A DNA stretch of 64,000 nt. Source: Acanthochromis polyacanthus (lineage: Eukaryota > Chordata > Actinopteri > Pomacentridae). Location: positions 40,587,474 through 40,651,473 of the forward strand of contig NC_067113.1 in NCBI RefSeq assembly GCF_021347895.1, written 5' to 3'. Positions 50,001 through 61,695 of this stretch are shown piece after piece. The stretch's first letter is position 1, and every line of letters begins with the position of its first letter. A program made the translations under genes and the position numbers. Under the pieces are notes generated by a model. The model did no database searches and was not told the DNA's origin. It was given only the letters and a program-made list of their open reading frames with translations.

Positions 50001-51182
50001 TCTGTGCTCCCTGATGCCACTATGAAGCTTGGAGTGACTCATCTGCAACCAGCAGCCGCATGACAAAAATTCAAACTTTTCTGCTAAACCAGGCTGAACT
50101 GCAGGCAGTGTCCACACAGAGCAGATCAGAAACATACAAAAAAAAGTAAGTAAGTAGCAAAAGCGAGTAGGTAGTATAAAATCTGGAGTCTCCATTTGTC
50201 CCCACATGGGAAAAACCTGTGAGCACTTGGGTATAATTTCATTATTGTAAAATAAATCACTTAAAAAAAAGCTTTTGTTTTATTTTTTTTAAAAATTTCT
50301 GCACAAATACACTTAAGTTCTCTTTAACTTTAATTCTATCTTCCATAAATGTGCTGGATTGTAATATCGCAGTGAGAAAATGTGCCCACTCTGAGCAATA
50401 AACGCCCACACTCTATCTGGGGTTCATAGTTAAAAGGGTCCGCTGCTCCAACAGGGAGCACAATTACCCCTCGAACTGCCTCTCTTCTCTTGCTACAGCA
50501 CTCTTAATCAGTAATCAGGTTCATCATCTTGACCCCAAAGCACATCAACACATGAAACGGCTTCCTGACAATGCAGTATGTGCTTGTATTTTGAAAAGCA
50601 CAGCCAGTTTCCCCCCCCCTTTTCTGCTCGTTTTTAACATCGTAATCTGAAATTCAGCTTCCGTCTGCACCTTCCCCTGCTGGGCGCACCGGACGGCGCC
50701 GAGTGGAGTCGGAAAATTTACAGTAGCCAGGCGATGTCTGCCAAAGTGTGTCAGAAAGAAGCAATTAACGTGGGTACCCTCAGCGCTGACCTCCATTTCC
50801 TGACGAGCACCGTCTAAATTAGCCGAATAATAGGATGTGAGATGCACTACGGAGAAAGGACAAGTGTTTCTTTTCCAAAAAAGACACTGTAAAAACCAGA
50901 ACTCCTCCGGCACCGTCGACAGCGCCGATCTGCACAGAAGGTTCTGAATCAGGTGGACGATGCAGATCATCATTTTTGCTCAGATGCAAAGGAGGTTTTG
51001 TCTCCTGTCTGTGAAGCTGACTGGGCCCCATGCTAAGAAGGAAATGCTAAGCCTTGGGAGAAGTCAGAAATGCGAGGACACATGGGAAGCTGTGAAGACG
51101 GACGGACATGGCTAACCCCCGGGGCTGGCAGCATATTAAGGAGAGGAAGGGTTCCTCTCCATCCTGTCTTCAATCCACCCCT
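47058..51182. other. FAR intron 1, no gene found
   Basis: Largely single-copy-looking DNA. A block near 47620-47660 resembles the dispersed repeat at 11776. A GC-richer part at 48780-49130 and at 50680-51030 holds short overlapping frames on both strands. None shows exon features or a recognised domain. Enhancers could be here but cannot be seen. Confidence 0.4.
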
Positions 51183-51192
51183 GTTCTTGCCT

Positions 51193-51797
51193 TGCCTGGG
51201 GACCAGACAGCCTTTATATTGTGTATTACAAATACACATAAAGTCAGTCTGGAACTGCTCCATTGAACCAAATCTAGCCCAGAGGCGGGACTACCGATCA
51301 CAGCTTGAACTGGAGAGAGCCAATCAGCGTAACACATGTGTGACGCAATCACTAAGCGACCTAACAATTGCCTTTCCGCCATGATGTTTTGTAGTTTTAA
51401 CAGCTTCCTTCGCCGTACAGGGGTCCTGAGGAAAATCTAAGCTCTCCCTTTCAACAGTGGAGGGCAGCATTACGCATTCTATCGTACAGCCTGCCGGAAT
51501 TAAAAATACATCCTTTTTAAAAAGAAAAGCTTTAACAGCTGCTTCTTGTTGAGGTTTTAAGGACAAATTCAGCCCGTGCAAAACAGAGGAAAGCGCACGA
51601 GAGAAACCTCGCTCTGTTGCGGGGTAATCTCGGCCCTGAAGATGACGCATCGTTAACTCCCGCCTCTGGTGCTCTGATCGGTTCGGTCTGATCTGATCGG
51701 AGCTTGAAAACCTGTCAAAATGTGTCAATGGAGGAGGGCTAGACCGTATTCCCGTATATCCCTTATAACGGGAATACAGTCTAGCTAAGCTAGGCTA
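51193..51797 (-). mobile_element. Short element with helicase-like gene fragment
   Basis: 605 bp between perfect 10-bp direct repeats gttcttgcct (51183-51192 and 51798-51807), so an insertion. Ends: tgcctggggaccagac on the left and aagctaggctag on the right, only weakly inverted. It contains a minus-strand coding remnant resembling a RecQ-like helicase start. It is likely a deletion derivative of a larger helicase-encoding element. Confidence 0.65.
51324..51728 (-). pseudogene. RecQ-like helicase N-terminal fragment
   Basis: A 134-codon frame. The segment LNLSLKPQQEAAVKAFLFKK then DVF matches the Q-motif region just before Walker A in RecQ-type helicases. The expected nucleotide-binding GxGKS does not follow; the frame runs on in unrelated sequence. 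It is therefore a truncated copy with no activity expected. The assignment rests on this one motif. Confidence 0.5.
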
Positions 51798-51807
51798 GTT
51801 CTTGCCT

Positions 51808-52854
51808 CCCTTAGAGCCTCCCAGTGGCGTAAAAGCACAGATTTAACCGTCTTGTGTCACTACACATTTAAAACTCCTGAGCAAAACCCTCACTAGCTGC
51901 TGAGCTGCACTGATTTATTACTAACTAGCTAACAAATGGTGAGCCTCTCTTACACATTGGGTACCAAGAAAACTTGATAAATGTAAGGGGGGAAAAAGCA
52001 ACGGAAAGCACACAACTTGATTTGCAAGTGGAACCAAGTGCTCTGGTTTATCTTACAGTAAATACCTCCTCCAAATAGCATTACATTTCACGACTGGTCC
52101 ACTTAGCAGAGACAATGCCCACTCTCTCCATTCAACTCTTTCAGCCCCGAATCCCACAGCTTCTTAAGAGCTTAGAGGACTGATCACGGATTGCAGGGAA
52201 CGGCTCATCAAAGCAAACTAATGAAAATGGAGGGTTTTCTTGTGTCTGGCTCCGGGCCATCGCTGTACACAACTCAATTGAAAAGATCGATATGAAGAGA
52301 GTAATAAGGTTTACAGCGACAGCAAATGTACAGTTTCTGGGCTTGGCATTCCAGTCTTTTAAACAATGACCTCACGCTGAGCCGAGGAGAATTTTATTTC
52401 TCCTCCAAGAGCAGACGAATGGAACTAAGATGGAGATTATAATATGCGCTGCAAGCCTTTGTGCTCCCATTAAACACCACAAAGAATTAGTGGATTCTCT
52501 TTGCTGTCAGAAACTCTTATTGGTTCAAGTCAGAATGAGCAACAGTTTCCTCCAGGATTAATTAAGTTTTATCTTATCTCTGATATAGATTATGTGAGTT
52601 TACTGAGAGTCGTTGCAGGTTATTTTTCAGGCCTTGATTTGTTTGTGCTGTCAACAGAACACTCTGTGCCATTGTTTGAATACCAGCTATGATTTGAGAA
52701 TTTACAGTAGTCTTGCTATACAGATGTCCAAGGTTCATCTGATGCCATCTGTTCAGTTTCTTTGTCCTTGCAGTTTAAAAAAAAACAACAAAATAATATT
52801 TTGCTTTCCGGTCTCAAGTCAATAATTGTATTTTATTGAATTAGGTTAAAGCGT
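51808..52854. other. FAR intron 1, nothing recognised
   Basis: No exon, RNA gene or repeat end found. Confidence 0.45.
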
Positions 52855-53090
52855 TTAGCTCAGAATGCCACAAAGATGTTTCACTCAACATAACTGTACA
52901 AACCCCGGTTTCGGTCCTGTTCTAAATGGCCTGTTTTAGTGTTTGTAGCTTTAAATGCCAAGCTGCTGCTGTCCATGCCGGCTTCAGGAAGAAGACTCTC
53001 TCTGCATCAGTGAAAACAGGACTTACCATCACTTCTAACTTTCCATGGAAATATCGCAGAATTCACAAGTGTTTGGTGAGTTTGCTGAAA
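52855..53090 (+). repeat. Dispersed repeat family A, copy 3
   Basis: Shares tcggtcctgttctaaatggc, tgctgctgtcca, ttcaggaagaagactctctc and aaaacaggacttaccatcac with the copy at 4321-4625. Confidence 0.65.
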
Positions 53091-53480
53091 AAGTTCATGA
53101 AGTCAGCATTTCAGCAGTGCAGTAGCTTGAAAACGGCTAACTGGTCACTCCTCGTTAACATGTTGCATCATCTTAATGCCATGCGATTCAGTCTCTATTT
53201 CATCCTTGTACTGTTTGTTGAGAACAGAAACAGAAAAATATGCAAACGAGAATAGCTTTACTGGGAATTCGGCTGCATTATACTGCAGTATAAGCGAGCA
53301 CAGGGAGCAGGAGAGAAGCAAACAGATGCAAACACTGGCTAGCAGCTCAGTGAAGCTCCTACTGTCTTGTACAGCTACCAGGGCTGGACCAAAACATCCA
53401 AATACTCTCACCATATGGGATCTAAAACTTTTAAGTCTTCACTTTTGAAGTCTGACTCCAGCTGTTGGTTCCCCATCTAG

Positions 53481-53931
53481 CAGGGTTCTCGCTAGCGCAT
53501 TTCAGCGTAACGGCCCGTTACGACAGCGTAACGGCCCGTTACGTGAAGTGAAGGGGGTTAACCCTGGGCTTCCTGACCACAGTCGGGGGCCGAACAGGAA
53601 GGGTTAACACTGTGATTAGGGCCGCTACGCTGTTATTTTGACAGATAACGCCACGTGCGTTTGTTTTTATCGACTGGGTTCCTATCTAGGTTAATTTATG
53701 TCTCCCCACCTCAGCCGTACCTTCCTGTCGATTGACCCGTTCCCGTCTAAAATTAAGAGTCGCTTCCAGTCTCGGGGTTACAATTAGCATGTCTCGGTTG
53801 TTTCCATGATGCCATGTATGGTGAATAGTGACCTCAATCACGAGCATTTGGAGCATCTGCGTGACGCTCATTGGCTGACATCTGGGCAGGACCTGCCGTT
53901 ACGCTGTAAAACAATCCTGGTGAGAACCCCG
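53481..53931 (+). mobile_element. Non-autonomous element with CAGGGTTCTCGC ends
   Basis: Left end CAGGGTTCTCGCTAGCGCAT, right end ctggtgagaaccccg, inverted. Two 21-bp units with the palindrome taacggcccgtta start at 53505 and 53526. Further inside, gggttaaccctgggcttcct is mirrored by caggaagggttaac. A related, shorter copy with four units lies at 12690-12837. The CAGGG ends suggest hAT, but no clean duplication was found. Confidence 0.7.
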
Positions 53932-54526
53932 TCTAGTGCTATGAGGACGACTGACGGGCACTGAAGTGTTGCTGAAATTCAAATTAGGAACCTTGATGAT
54001 GCAGCGCATGAATGAGAAAACCCAACAATCACACCAAAGATTACACACAAAGCTCCGATTCTATTTTTTATGCTGCAGCAGCCTGGGAGAATCTGTGGCA
54101 AAGAAATGTTCTTGTCCACCCACTAAGAAGTGCGTCACCCATCTCCATCTACCACTATGCCGACTGTCCTGACAAGAATTATGTCTCAAGGCAACAAAGA
54201 TTTTCGGAGCTTCTGCTTATCTGCAGATGGAGTTGCTCTGGCTTGTAATCTTGATAAACATGACCCTCTCTGATAAAGGGAGCAGCTTCTCCTCTGTGCT
54301 GCCTCCAACAAAGCTTTGCCCCTTTTCAGACGAAAATAAACTTGGTTTCATTCATCTTGACCCAAATGTATCTGAAACCACAGATTTCCAATAGTTTGGG
54401 TCCATTGGTTGGTTTCTTTTAGCTGCTCGTATAATATTTAACATCCTTGGAGCAAAACAGAGAAAGAAAAGGCGCCTCAAAGTCGAGAATTTTGCACAGA
54501 AATGTCCGTTTTGTGTTGTAGAATTT

Positions 54527-55541
54527 TATTTTATAATCAAAATGACAAAAATCAGACAAAAAAAACAACAAAAACAAGACAAAATATTACAAAAATGAGA
54601 CACAAAACGAGGAACAAAATGACAAAAACATGAAACAACACAAAACAAAACAAAAAAGAGACAAAAAAGAGAAAAAAGCAACAAAATGACAAACTGGACA
54701 AAAACAAGACAAAAGATTATACAAATGACACAAATGAGAAAAAATACAAAAAAAGAAAAAATGACAAAATAGACAAAAAACACAAGTGTGACAAAAAAGA
54801 AATGCAAAATGACAAAAGCATGAGACAAATGATAAAAGCCAGACAAAAACAACAAAAACGAGACAGAATATTACAAAAATAAAACACAAAACGACAAAAA
54901 ATGAGAAACTAAATGACAAAAAATGAGACACAAAATGAGAAACAAAACAGGAGACAAAAATATTTGAAAAAACGCTATTGAGCAACAAAAGAATGGACAA
55001 AAGTCAGACAAAAAACAACAAAAATGAGACAAAATATTACAAAAATAAGACACAAAACAACAAAAAATGAGAAACAAAATGACAGGAGACAAATATTTGA
55101 AAAAAAAAACGCTACAAAGCAACAAAAATGAATAAAAGTCAGACAAAAACCAACAAAAACGAGACAGAATATAACAAAAATACAACACAAAACGGCGGAA
55201 AATGAGAAACAAAATGACAAAAAATGAGACACAAAACAGGAGACAAAAATATTTGAAAAAAACGCTATAAAGCAAAAAAAAAAGAATAAAAGTCAGACAG
55301 AAAAACAACAAAAAGGAGACAAAATATTACAAAAATGAGACAAAACGACAAAAGAACAATCCTGTACTTTACTTTATGATCTAAACAACTTGTCATGGTC
55401 TAGAAATTATTTTAAATTTATGGTTTTACTAATTTACAATCTGCAGTTAATGTCTTCTCTGTAATTTTTACACTTTCAGGGCCGGATTGGACCCTCTGGA
55501 GGACCGCTGTTGGCTCGTGGGCCGCATGTTTGACACCCCTG
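54527..55541 (-). mobile_element. hAT-like element with internal minisatellite, copy 4 (left end lost)
   Basis: Right end gcatgtttgacacccctg at 55524-55541, preceded by gattggaccctctggaggac. The remainder back to 54527 is gacaaaaatgaga-type minisatellite in larger repeats of about 115-130 bp. The left terminus is missing. Non-coding. Confidence 0.8.
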
Positions 55542-56537
55542 CTCTACAATGACGTAAAATACAGTCTGAGATGACAGACATAAAAGAGTATGTGCCTCAC
55601 CTCTTATAGATTTTCATGTAGCTGATGTGTGATGCTCAGGGCACTGTGGCCTCAGGAACCACCACATTACATCTCACAGGGCCTCCTGCCACAGATATCT
55701 GTGAACCCACATGAAGCTGGCTGGCAGATGCTCAGCACTCTGAGGAGGCGCTGGGCACGGCTGCAACGGTCCACAGTTTCCAGTACGCATGTCTGCACTG
55801 CCCTAATGACTTCAACAGCAACATTCAACGTTCTAATTTGTCTCAAACTGCAGCCTAATTATATGCAAAATCATCAGCTCCCTCTCGCCCCTCTCTCTGG
55901 GGAGGAGTGGTCGGGTTATTAGTCGCCTTTCAGCCCATCGCATGCCAAGCAACCTCAGATTAGCGAATGCTTTGCGACGTGCCAGACCGGCAGCCTCAAC
56001 CTCTCCCCCTCAGAGTCCTGCCTCGAGTCGCACCGCTCATCCCTAAGTTGCTGTTCTAACAGAGCTTGACACGCCTTAGACACACTGCCACGCACCACGG
56101 CACACATTAGCTGGGATTTAGCTTACGAGGGCTGAATCAGAGAAGAACGGTGGGAAGCAGCGAACGGAGACGCCGTTCTTCCTTCATGGGGTGAGACGCT
56201 TCAGGTGTGTCGACAGCCGCCATTAACGATTCAGGCTGGAATCTGATCAGCTCCACAAGTGGAAAGAAAGAGGAGGCTGCCTGTCAGGAATCAATAAATC
56301 TTGAATATTTATACCGCTGAAAGATCACCTGGCTGTGGATGCAAGCAGAGGAAATCGATACAACAATGCTGTCATATTGGATCCGAGTGTGATAAACGGG
56401 TAAAAGACTGACAACAACAAAGCAGAGCGGCTGCAGCACAATACAGAGCGAGTGTTTGGAGAATAGTGTGCTCTGTGAACTCAACCCATCTGTAACGACA
56501 GGGACAACGGAGAGCTGTTCTCACATTAGGATTCAGT
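55542..56537. other. FAR intron 1, nothing recognised
   Basis: Looks single-copy and GC-richer than its surroundings. The 97-codon frame at 55629-55922 has no known domain. No FAR exon here. Confidence 0.4.
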
Positions 56538-57013
56538 ATCAAATCGACCCGGTTTTAAAAAAAATTTGACAGTGAATCTTCTGATGTCAACATTTTTGTG
56601 AAATCTTTGAAATTTTTTTTGGTGGAAAAAAAGAAATGCTAAACATGTTTCTTAAGAACATTCACACACAAAAAAATCAGTCAAAATCCAGCGAAATTCG
56701 CTGGATTTTGACTGATTTTTTGTGTGTGAATGTTCTTAAAGAAAATATTAGAAGCTTTACTCATACGTATATAATCACTTTAGATATTTTAGGATTTCTT
56801 CGGAAGATTTTTACTCATTTTTAAAAAATATTTACAAGAATTTTCTTGCCAAATTTGGGGATTTTTTTATAATAAAACTTTTAAGGAATTATTGGAATTT
56901 TCTTCCTGAAGGTTTTGCAAATTTTCAGAGATTTGTGGAATTTTTTTAGATTTTTTTTCAGACGAGGAAACAATATTTTTTGTGCCTGTAAATGAGGACA
57001 AGAGGAGGGTTAA
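56538..57013 (+). mobile_element. TTAA (piggyBac-like) MITE, copy 12 (left end worn)
   Basis: Right end gaggacaagaggagggttaa with TTAA at 57010-57013. The left end starts near atcaaatcgacccgg without TTAA. The central hairpin (56652-56739) is the best-preserved of all copies, with about 41-bp arms that share changes not seen in other copies. Confidence 0.85.
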
Positions 57014-57540
57014 TTGCTTATTTAGCATTTAAAGCTGCAGAATAAACGCTGCGAGTGTTTTCCATGTGTCTCTAAAATGTATCAGTCTTCTTTACTAACT
57101 GTTGCAACTACAAAGTGACATTTCAGGAAGAATATAAGTGTCTGCATGTACTTCAGGATTCAGATGGCATCTGTTTCTGTGAGAGCAATAAATATTTGAT
57201 ATTTATAATCACAAATACAGCCAGATTTTTCTCCATGAACACAGAGGATTCAGGTGTAATTTATTTTCTGTTACAGCTGTGAGTCCATGGCTTGACCTGT
57301 GCTAAGCTCTGGATATCTTGTTGGATATCAAGCTCTTTAAAAGCGTGATACAGAACCATGACCTCCTGACCTCCTTATCCTGATATCTGGACAGATCTTG
57401 AACTATTTATGGGGGATTAACATCGTGCCAACTATCAAGAGATCCAGGAACACAGAAGAATAAATCACCCAGAGTCAACCAAGTTTACAAATACAAAAAA
57501 TGAATAATTACTAAGAACCAAAATGATTTAATCCGTGTAT
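57014..57540. other. FAR intron 1, nothing recognised
   Basis: No exon or repeat end identified. Confidence 0.45.
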
Positions 57541-58746
57541 GGTTTGTTCTTTGGTTTTTCTGTTTCAAAATAAAATCCCCCCCCAAAAAATATCAATAAA
57601 CCGTGTTATTTCGGTTTTTAGTTTTTGAAACCTAAATGTAGAAACGTGTTATTTAGCTAATAAAAACCCCCACAGTGTTGGATTTTTACTCGAGCTTTCT
57701 AAACTCGAAATGCAAAATACGGCTGCTGTTTTATTTTGTTGCAACACCAGAAGTGCCGGAAGTGTCACAGCTCCCTTCTCCTCTGCCCTGTCTGTCTTGC
57801 CTGTCTCCCATCCACTCCTCTGCCCTGTATCTTTCCCCCGCAGCTCGGTGCCTGAGTGGAGTCTAACTTCTCAGCTGACTCCACTCAGGCAATCAACCAC
57901 CTCCACGGCTCCCGGACAGCTGACGATCATCTCACTAATGACTCACCTCAACAATAAGTACCGGCTCAGCCTTCCACTCCCTGCCAGAGTATTAAACAAG
58001 AACCATGCAGTTCAGTTTTGCTCTCTAGCCTCTTACTAGTTCTGTTTTGAGTTCCTGCCTTGTTTTTTACATTGTTTTTTTCCTTCTGCCTCTGCCAGAC
58101 TCAGCTGTCCGGGATCCCTGCTGTCCTCCTTCCCTCCGGCTCTCCCCAACCCATCACCGGTTTTCTCCTCCTGGACCCCTCTGCTCATGCCTAAACCCCC
58201 CTGCTCATGCCTGGACCCCCATTCCTGCCTGGACCCCTTCTGTCCCTGCCTGGACCCCCCGTTCCTGGTCAAAACCCCCCACTACACCAGCCGTTCCTGC
58301 ACTCTGGTTTTCCCCCATCTAGCCACCATTTCACCCCCCAGCAATAAAACCCTTCATTCCAACCAGCCTTGGTGGTGTGGCTCTCTGCTCGGGTCCAGCC
58401 CTCCTCAGATCGTGACAGGAAGCTGCCGAGGAGGAACAGTTTAGAGCTGGTCTGGACCATAAACATATCTAGAATGGCTGTACTTGAGCCCTTTTCCAAT
58501 TTCATTCGCGAGCTTTTTAAGAGTGGAAAACCCCACACAGAAATCAGCGACACTTTGCGTCACCATGGAGCTCATTTGATTTCCGGTTCGTCTGGTAGCC
58601 GAAAAGGAAAAGTCTTTTTTTGTTTAAACCTTAAAATTGGTGAAAATGCAGCGTTTTTCCAATTAAAATTTTAACCGAAAAACAAAATAAACGAAACGAT
58701 TATTTGTTGTTTTCTCATTTTATTTTGAAAAACCAAAGAACGAACC
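57541..58746 (+). mobile_element. DNA element with inverted ends, split by a solo LTR
   Basis: Left end GGTTTGTTCTTTGGTTTTTC, right end aaaaaccaaagaacgaacc: inverted repeats of about 19-25 bp. The LTR at 57763-58417 interrupts it. The right half encodes MAVLEPFSNFIRELFKSGKP then HTEISDTLRHHG, like the helix-turn-helix start of a transposase, followed by unrelated tail. Superfamily not determined. Confidence 0.65.
57763..58417 (+). mobile_element. Solo LTR, 655 bp
   Basis: Begins TGTCACAGCTCCC and ends cagatcgtgaca (TG...CA), flanked by perfect 5-bp duplications GGAAG (57758-57762 and 58418-58422). It contains a poly(A) signal aataaaacccttcattcc at about 58344. No primer-binding site, internal region or second LTR follows, so it is a solo LTR left by recombination. 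The family is unassigned (Gypsy-like ends). Confidence 0.85.
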
Positions 58747-59214
58747 AAGCACAGATTGGATGGGAACGAATAATCTCAGCAACTTCAGGCTCAATTTAAT
58801 GTATTATTTTAGTTGATCATTTATGCTTTTTGCCTTCTGGGGAAGCTAAAAAAATAATCTGAACTGAATGATGGCCTCCTCCAAAACGGGGATTCATAAA
58901 ACACAGGAGCTGAAACAAAGCAGAGCGAAGTGGAACCAACTGAAGTAAACACAACAGTATTGGTTTATCAAACGTCTTGTCCAATAACTCGCTGCTCGGC
59001 TGCGTTTCAACCCATTAAAATAACATATCTGAACAAACACGGAGAGCAAATACACCGACTTGCAGCGAGTGACGGTACATTAATAACAGCATGTAAAACA
59101 GGCAGGCTTTGTTTAGACAGTGGAATGCAGAGTCTAAAGCTGCTCCTATTCAGCCAAACATGAAAACTGTGCAGAAATGTGCTTTTAATAGGGCTGCAAA
59201 TGGCAATGATTTCT
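58747..59214. other. FAR intron 1, nothing recognised
   Basis: AT-rich; no exon or repeat end found. Confidence 0.45.
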
Positions 59215-59645
59215 TTTTGTCGTGTCGTTTGTCCATTTTTTTGTCAATTTATAATGTTTTTGTCTAATTTTTTGTCTTTTTGTTTTGTTTCGTGTCGTTT
59301 GTCTCATTTTTTGCCATTTTGTCTCTTGCTTTTGTCGTTTTGTGCCTCATTTTTGTAATATTCTGTCTTGTTTTTGTCTTTTTTTAAAAGTAAAATAGCT
59401 GTACCAAATGTTAGATGCCTTTGCAGACACTCTGTGGTCTTAAGAAATTTCAGTTTGTTTGTTATGTTTTGTAGAAAGATTATTACTTAACAGTGAACAT
59501 TTTCAGAATGTACTTTTTTGCACTAAAACAAATGGAAACATTAGGAGCTGTGGTTATTTATAGGCTATTCTGCTGTGATTTTACTGCTTACTTGAGGTCA
59601 AATTGGGCTGTATTTGGCCCCTGAACTAAGATGAGTCTACAGTAA
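59215..59645 (+). mobile_element. hAT-like element with minisatellite, copy 5 (partial)
   Basis: ttttgtc/tgtctcatttttt minisatellite at 59217-59385, followed by the family's right flank (ttcagaatgtacttttttgc, gattttactg, cttgaggtcaaattgggctg). Both termini are decayed. Confidence 0.65.
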
Positions 59646-60904
59646 CACAGAGCAAAGCGGCTCCTCTCCACAGGATCCTGCATCATGGGCCAAATTCCAC
59701 AAGATCCCCTCTTCCCACCCAAAGCATTCCACTTCCCACCTCGTCAGCCGCCATCCCTCACAGTCAGAAGACGCTGCACAGCCTCAAAACGCTACCACTG
59801 GGTTCGACAGCCTGCCAGTGGGCGGGAACAGCATGCAACAGAGCAGAGGCCCTGTGCACCCGGAGGCCTACTTATCAAGGGCCTGACGGGCCGTTCGGCT
59901 GCTGGCACCACAGCAAACACCGCGGCCATCTAAACATTTCCCCTGAATCAAAGGTAGCCTCCACACAGAGAGACGGACGCTTCTTAAATGTCAGCGGAGA
60001 TGCACGGAGACAATGAGATTCCTATCGGCTTGTCCTTTTCCTGCTCGGGGCAGCTCCCCTGATTGCATCCTACGTGGGGCAGATCTATTGGTCGTTACCT
60101 AGCAACAGGTGGCAAGAAAGACACTGGCCCGGCTCGAGGGATAAGAGGAGAGGCTACTTGAGAGACAAAAGCCACGGTTCTCCTTCATGAATTATCCCCG
60201 TTCTGAGCAGAATAACACTGACCTGAGGACTCGCATGAATACCAATTAGTACTTGAGGCTCGGTCATGGAAATTTAATGACATCACCGAGCGCGGAACGA
60301 GCACGAGCGAGCCTGAGCTTGGCAGAGCATCAAGCAGCGACCTGATAGCGGACACTATTAGAGCGATGCCAAATCCGATGGAAAATTGTTGAGGGGGGAA
60401 AATCCTGCAAACACTAGCAGAAGATAAACTGTACGTCGTTATCTGTGCAGATGAAGTGGGATAAACACTTCGATAGAGATTAACTGATGTGCAACGGGAA
60501 TTACAAATTGTTTTATTTTTTATTTATTTTTTGTGTGTGTGTGAGCGGGAAAATTGACCCGTGTTGAGTCTATTGATTTTGTACTCATCTGCATGGCTCT
60601 GCTGTGTGACACAGAGCTGCTTTTGGTTTACTGAGGCTTCCCAATCCTTCAAACTAATACAGTTTAAAATGCTGCCGTTTGTTTATTTGCCTTCAGGTGG
60701 TTTGAATCTGCTAACAAAAGAATGATCTGTTCTAATGATCCCACATGGAATTACACTAAACGATGCACTGCTGTTTTAAATGATTTCTCCATATATTGAT
60801 CGATTTCTGTTCTAAGTTATTACTATGGTTTCTACTGATCACTGTTTTCTTCTTCTCTCTATATCTGCCTATACTGTCAATTATTTCTATTATTCTCAGG
60901 ATTT
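59646..60904. other. FAR intron 1, nothing recognised
   Basis: Looks single-copy. GC-rich at 59690-59940 with an 82-codon frame lacking any known domain. No FAR first exon found. Confidence 0.4.
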
Positions 60905-61695
60905 GTTGCTTTGTTCCACGCTTTTGTCATTTTTTTTTGTCTCATTTGTCCATTTTTTGTCAATTTCTAACCTTTTTGTATAATTTTTTGCCTCTTTTTT
61001 GTTTTGTTTTCTCTCTTGCTTTTGTCGGTTTGTGCCCCATTTTGTAACATTTTCCATTTTGTCTTAACTCTGTTGGGTTTTTTTTGGTCTGTTTTTAAAG
61101 TAATAATACGCTTTTGTCATTTTTTTGGTCTTATTGGTGTCGTTTGTCCATTTTTTTTGTCGATTTCTAACTTTTTTGTCTAACTTTTTTGTTCGTTTTG
61201 TGTCGTTTGTCTAATTTTTGTGATTTTCTCTCTTGCTTTTGTCGCTTTGTGCCCCATTTTTGAAACATTTCCCATTTTGTCTTAATTCGGTTGTTTTTTG
61301 TCTGTTTTTAAAGTAAAATATTATGCTGTTCAGTTCCAGATACCTTTGACTAAATGTTTTATGTATCGTTTTTGTTGTTTTGTTATATGCTTTTGTCATT
61401 TTTTTGGTCTTCTTGGTGTCATTTGTCCATTTTTTGTCCATTTCTAACTTTTTTTGTCTCTTTTTTTGTTCGTTTCGTGTCGTTTGTCTAATTTTTTGTC
61501 ATTTTCTCTCTTGTTTTTGTCGGTTTGTGCACCATTTTTGCAATATTTTGCCTTGATTTTGTTGTTTTTTGTGTGTTTTTAAAGTAAAATACTATGTTGT
61601 TCAGTTCCAGAAACCTTTGACTAAATGTTTTGTGTATCGTTTTGTTATACGCTTTTGTCCTTTTTTTGGTCTCATTTGCTCATTTTTTGTTGATA
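60905..61695 (+). repeat. Minisatellite from hAT-like family, copy 6
   Basis: Three larger repeats of about 230-260 bp, each containing tttgtcatttttttggtct, gtccatttttt, a ttgtctaa block and a closing block with aaagtaaaatactatg and cctttgactaaatg. The marker tgactaaatgtttt appears at about 61349 and 61618. Neither end of the hAT-like element is visible. Confidence 0.75.
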
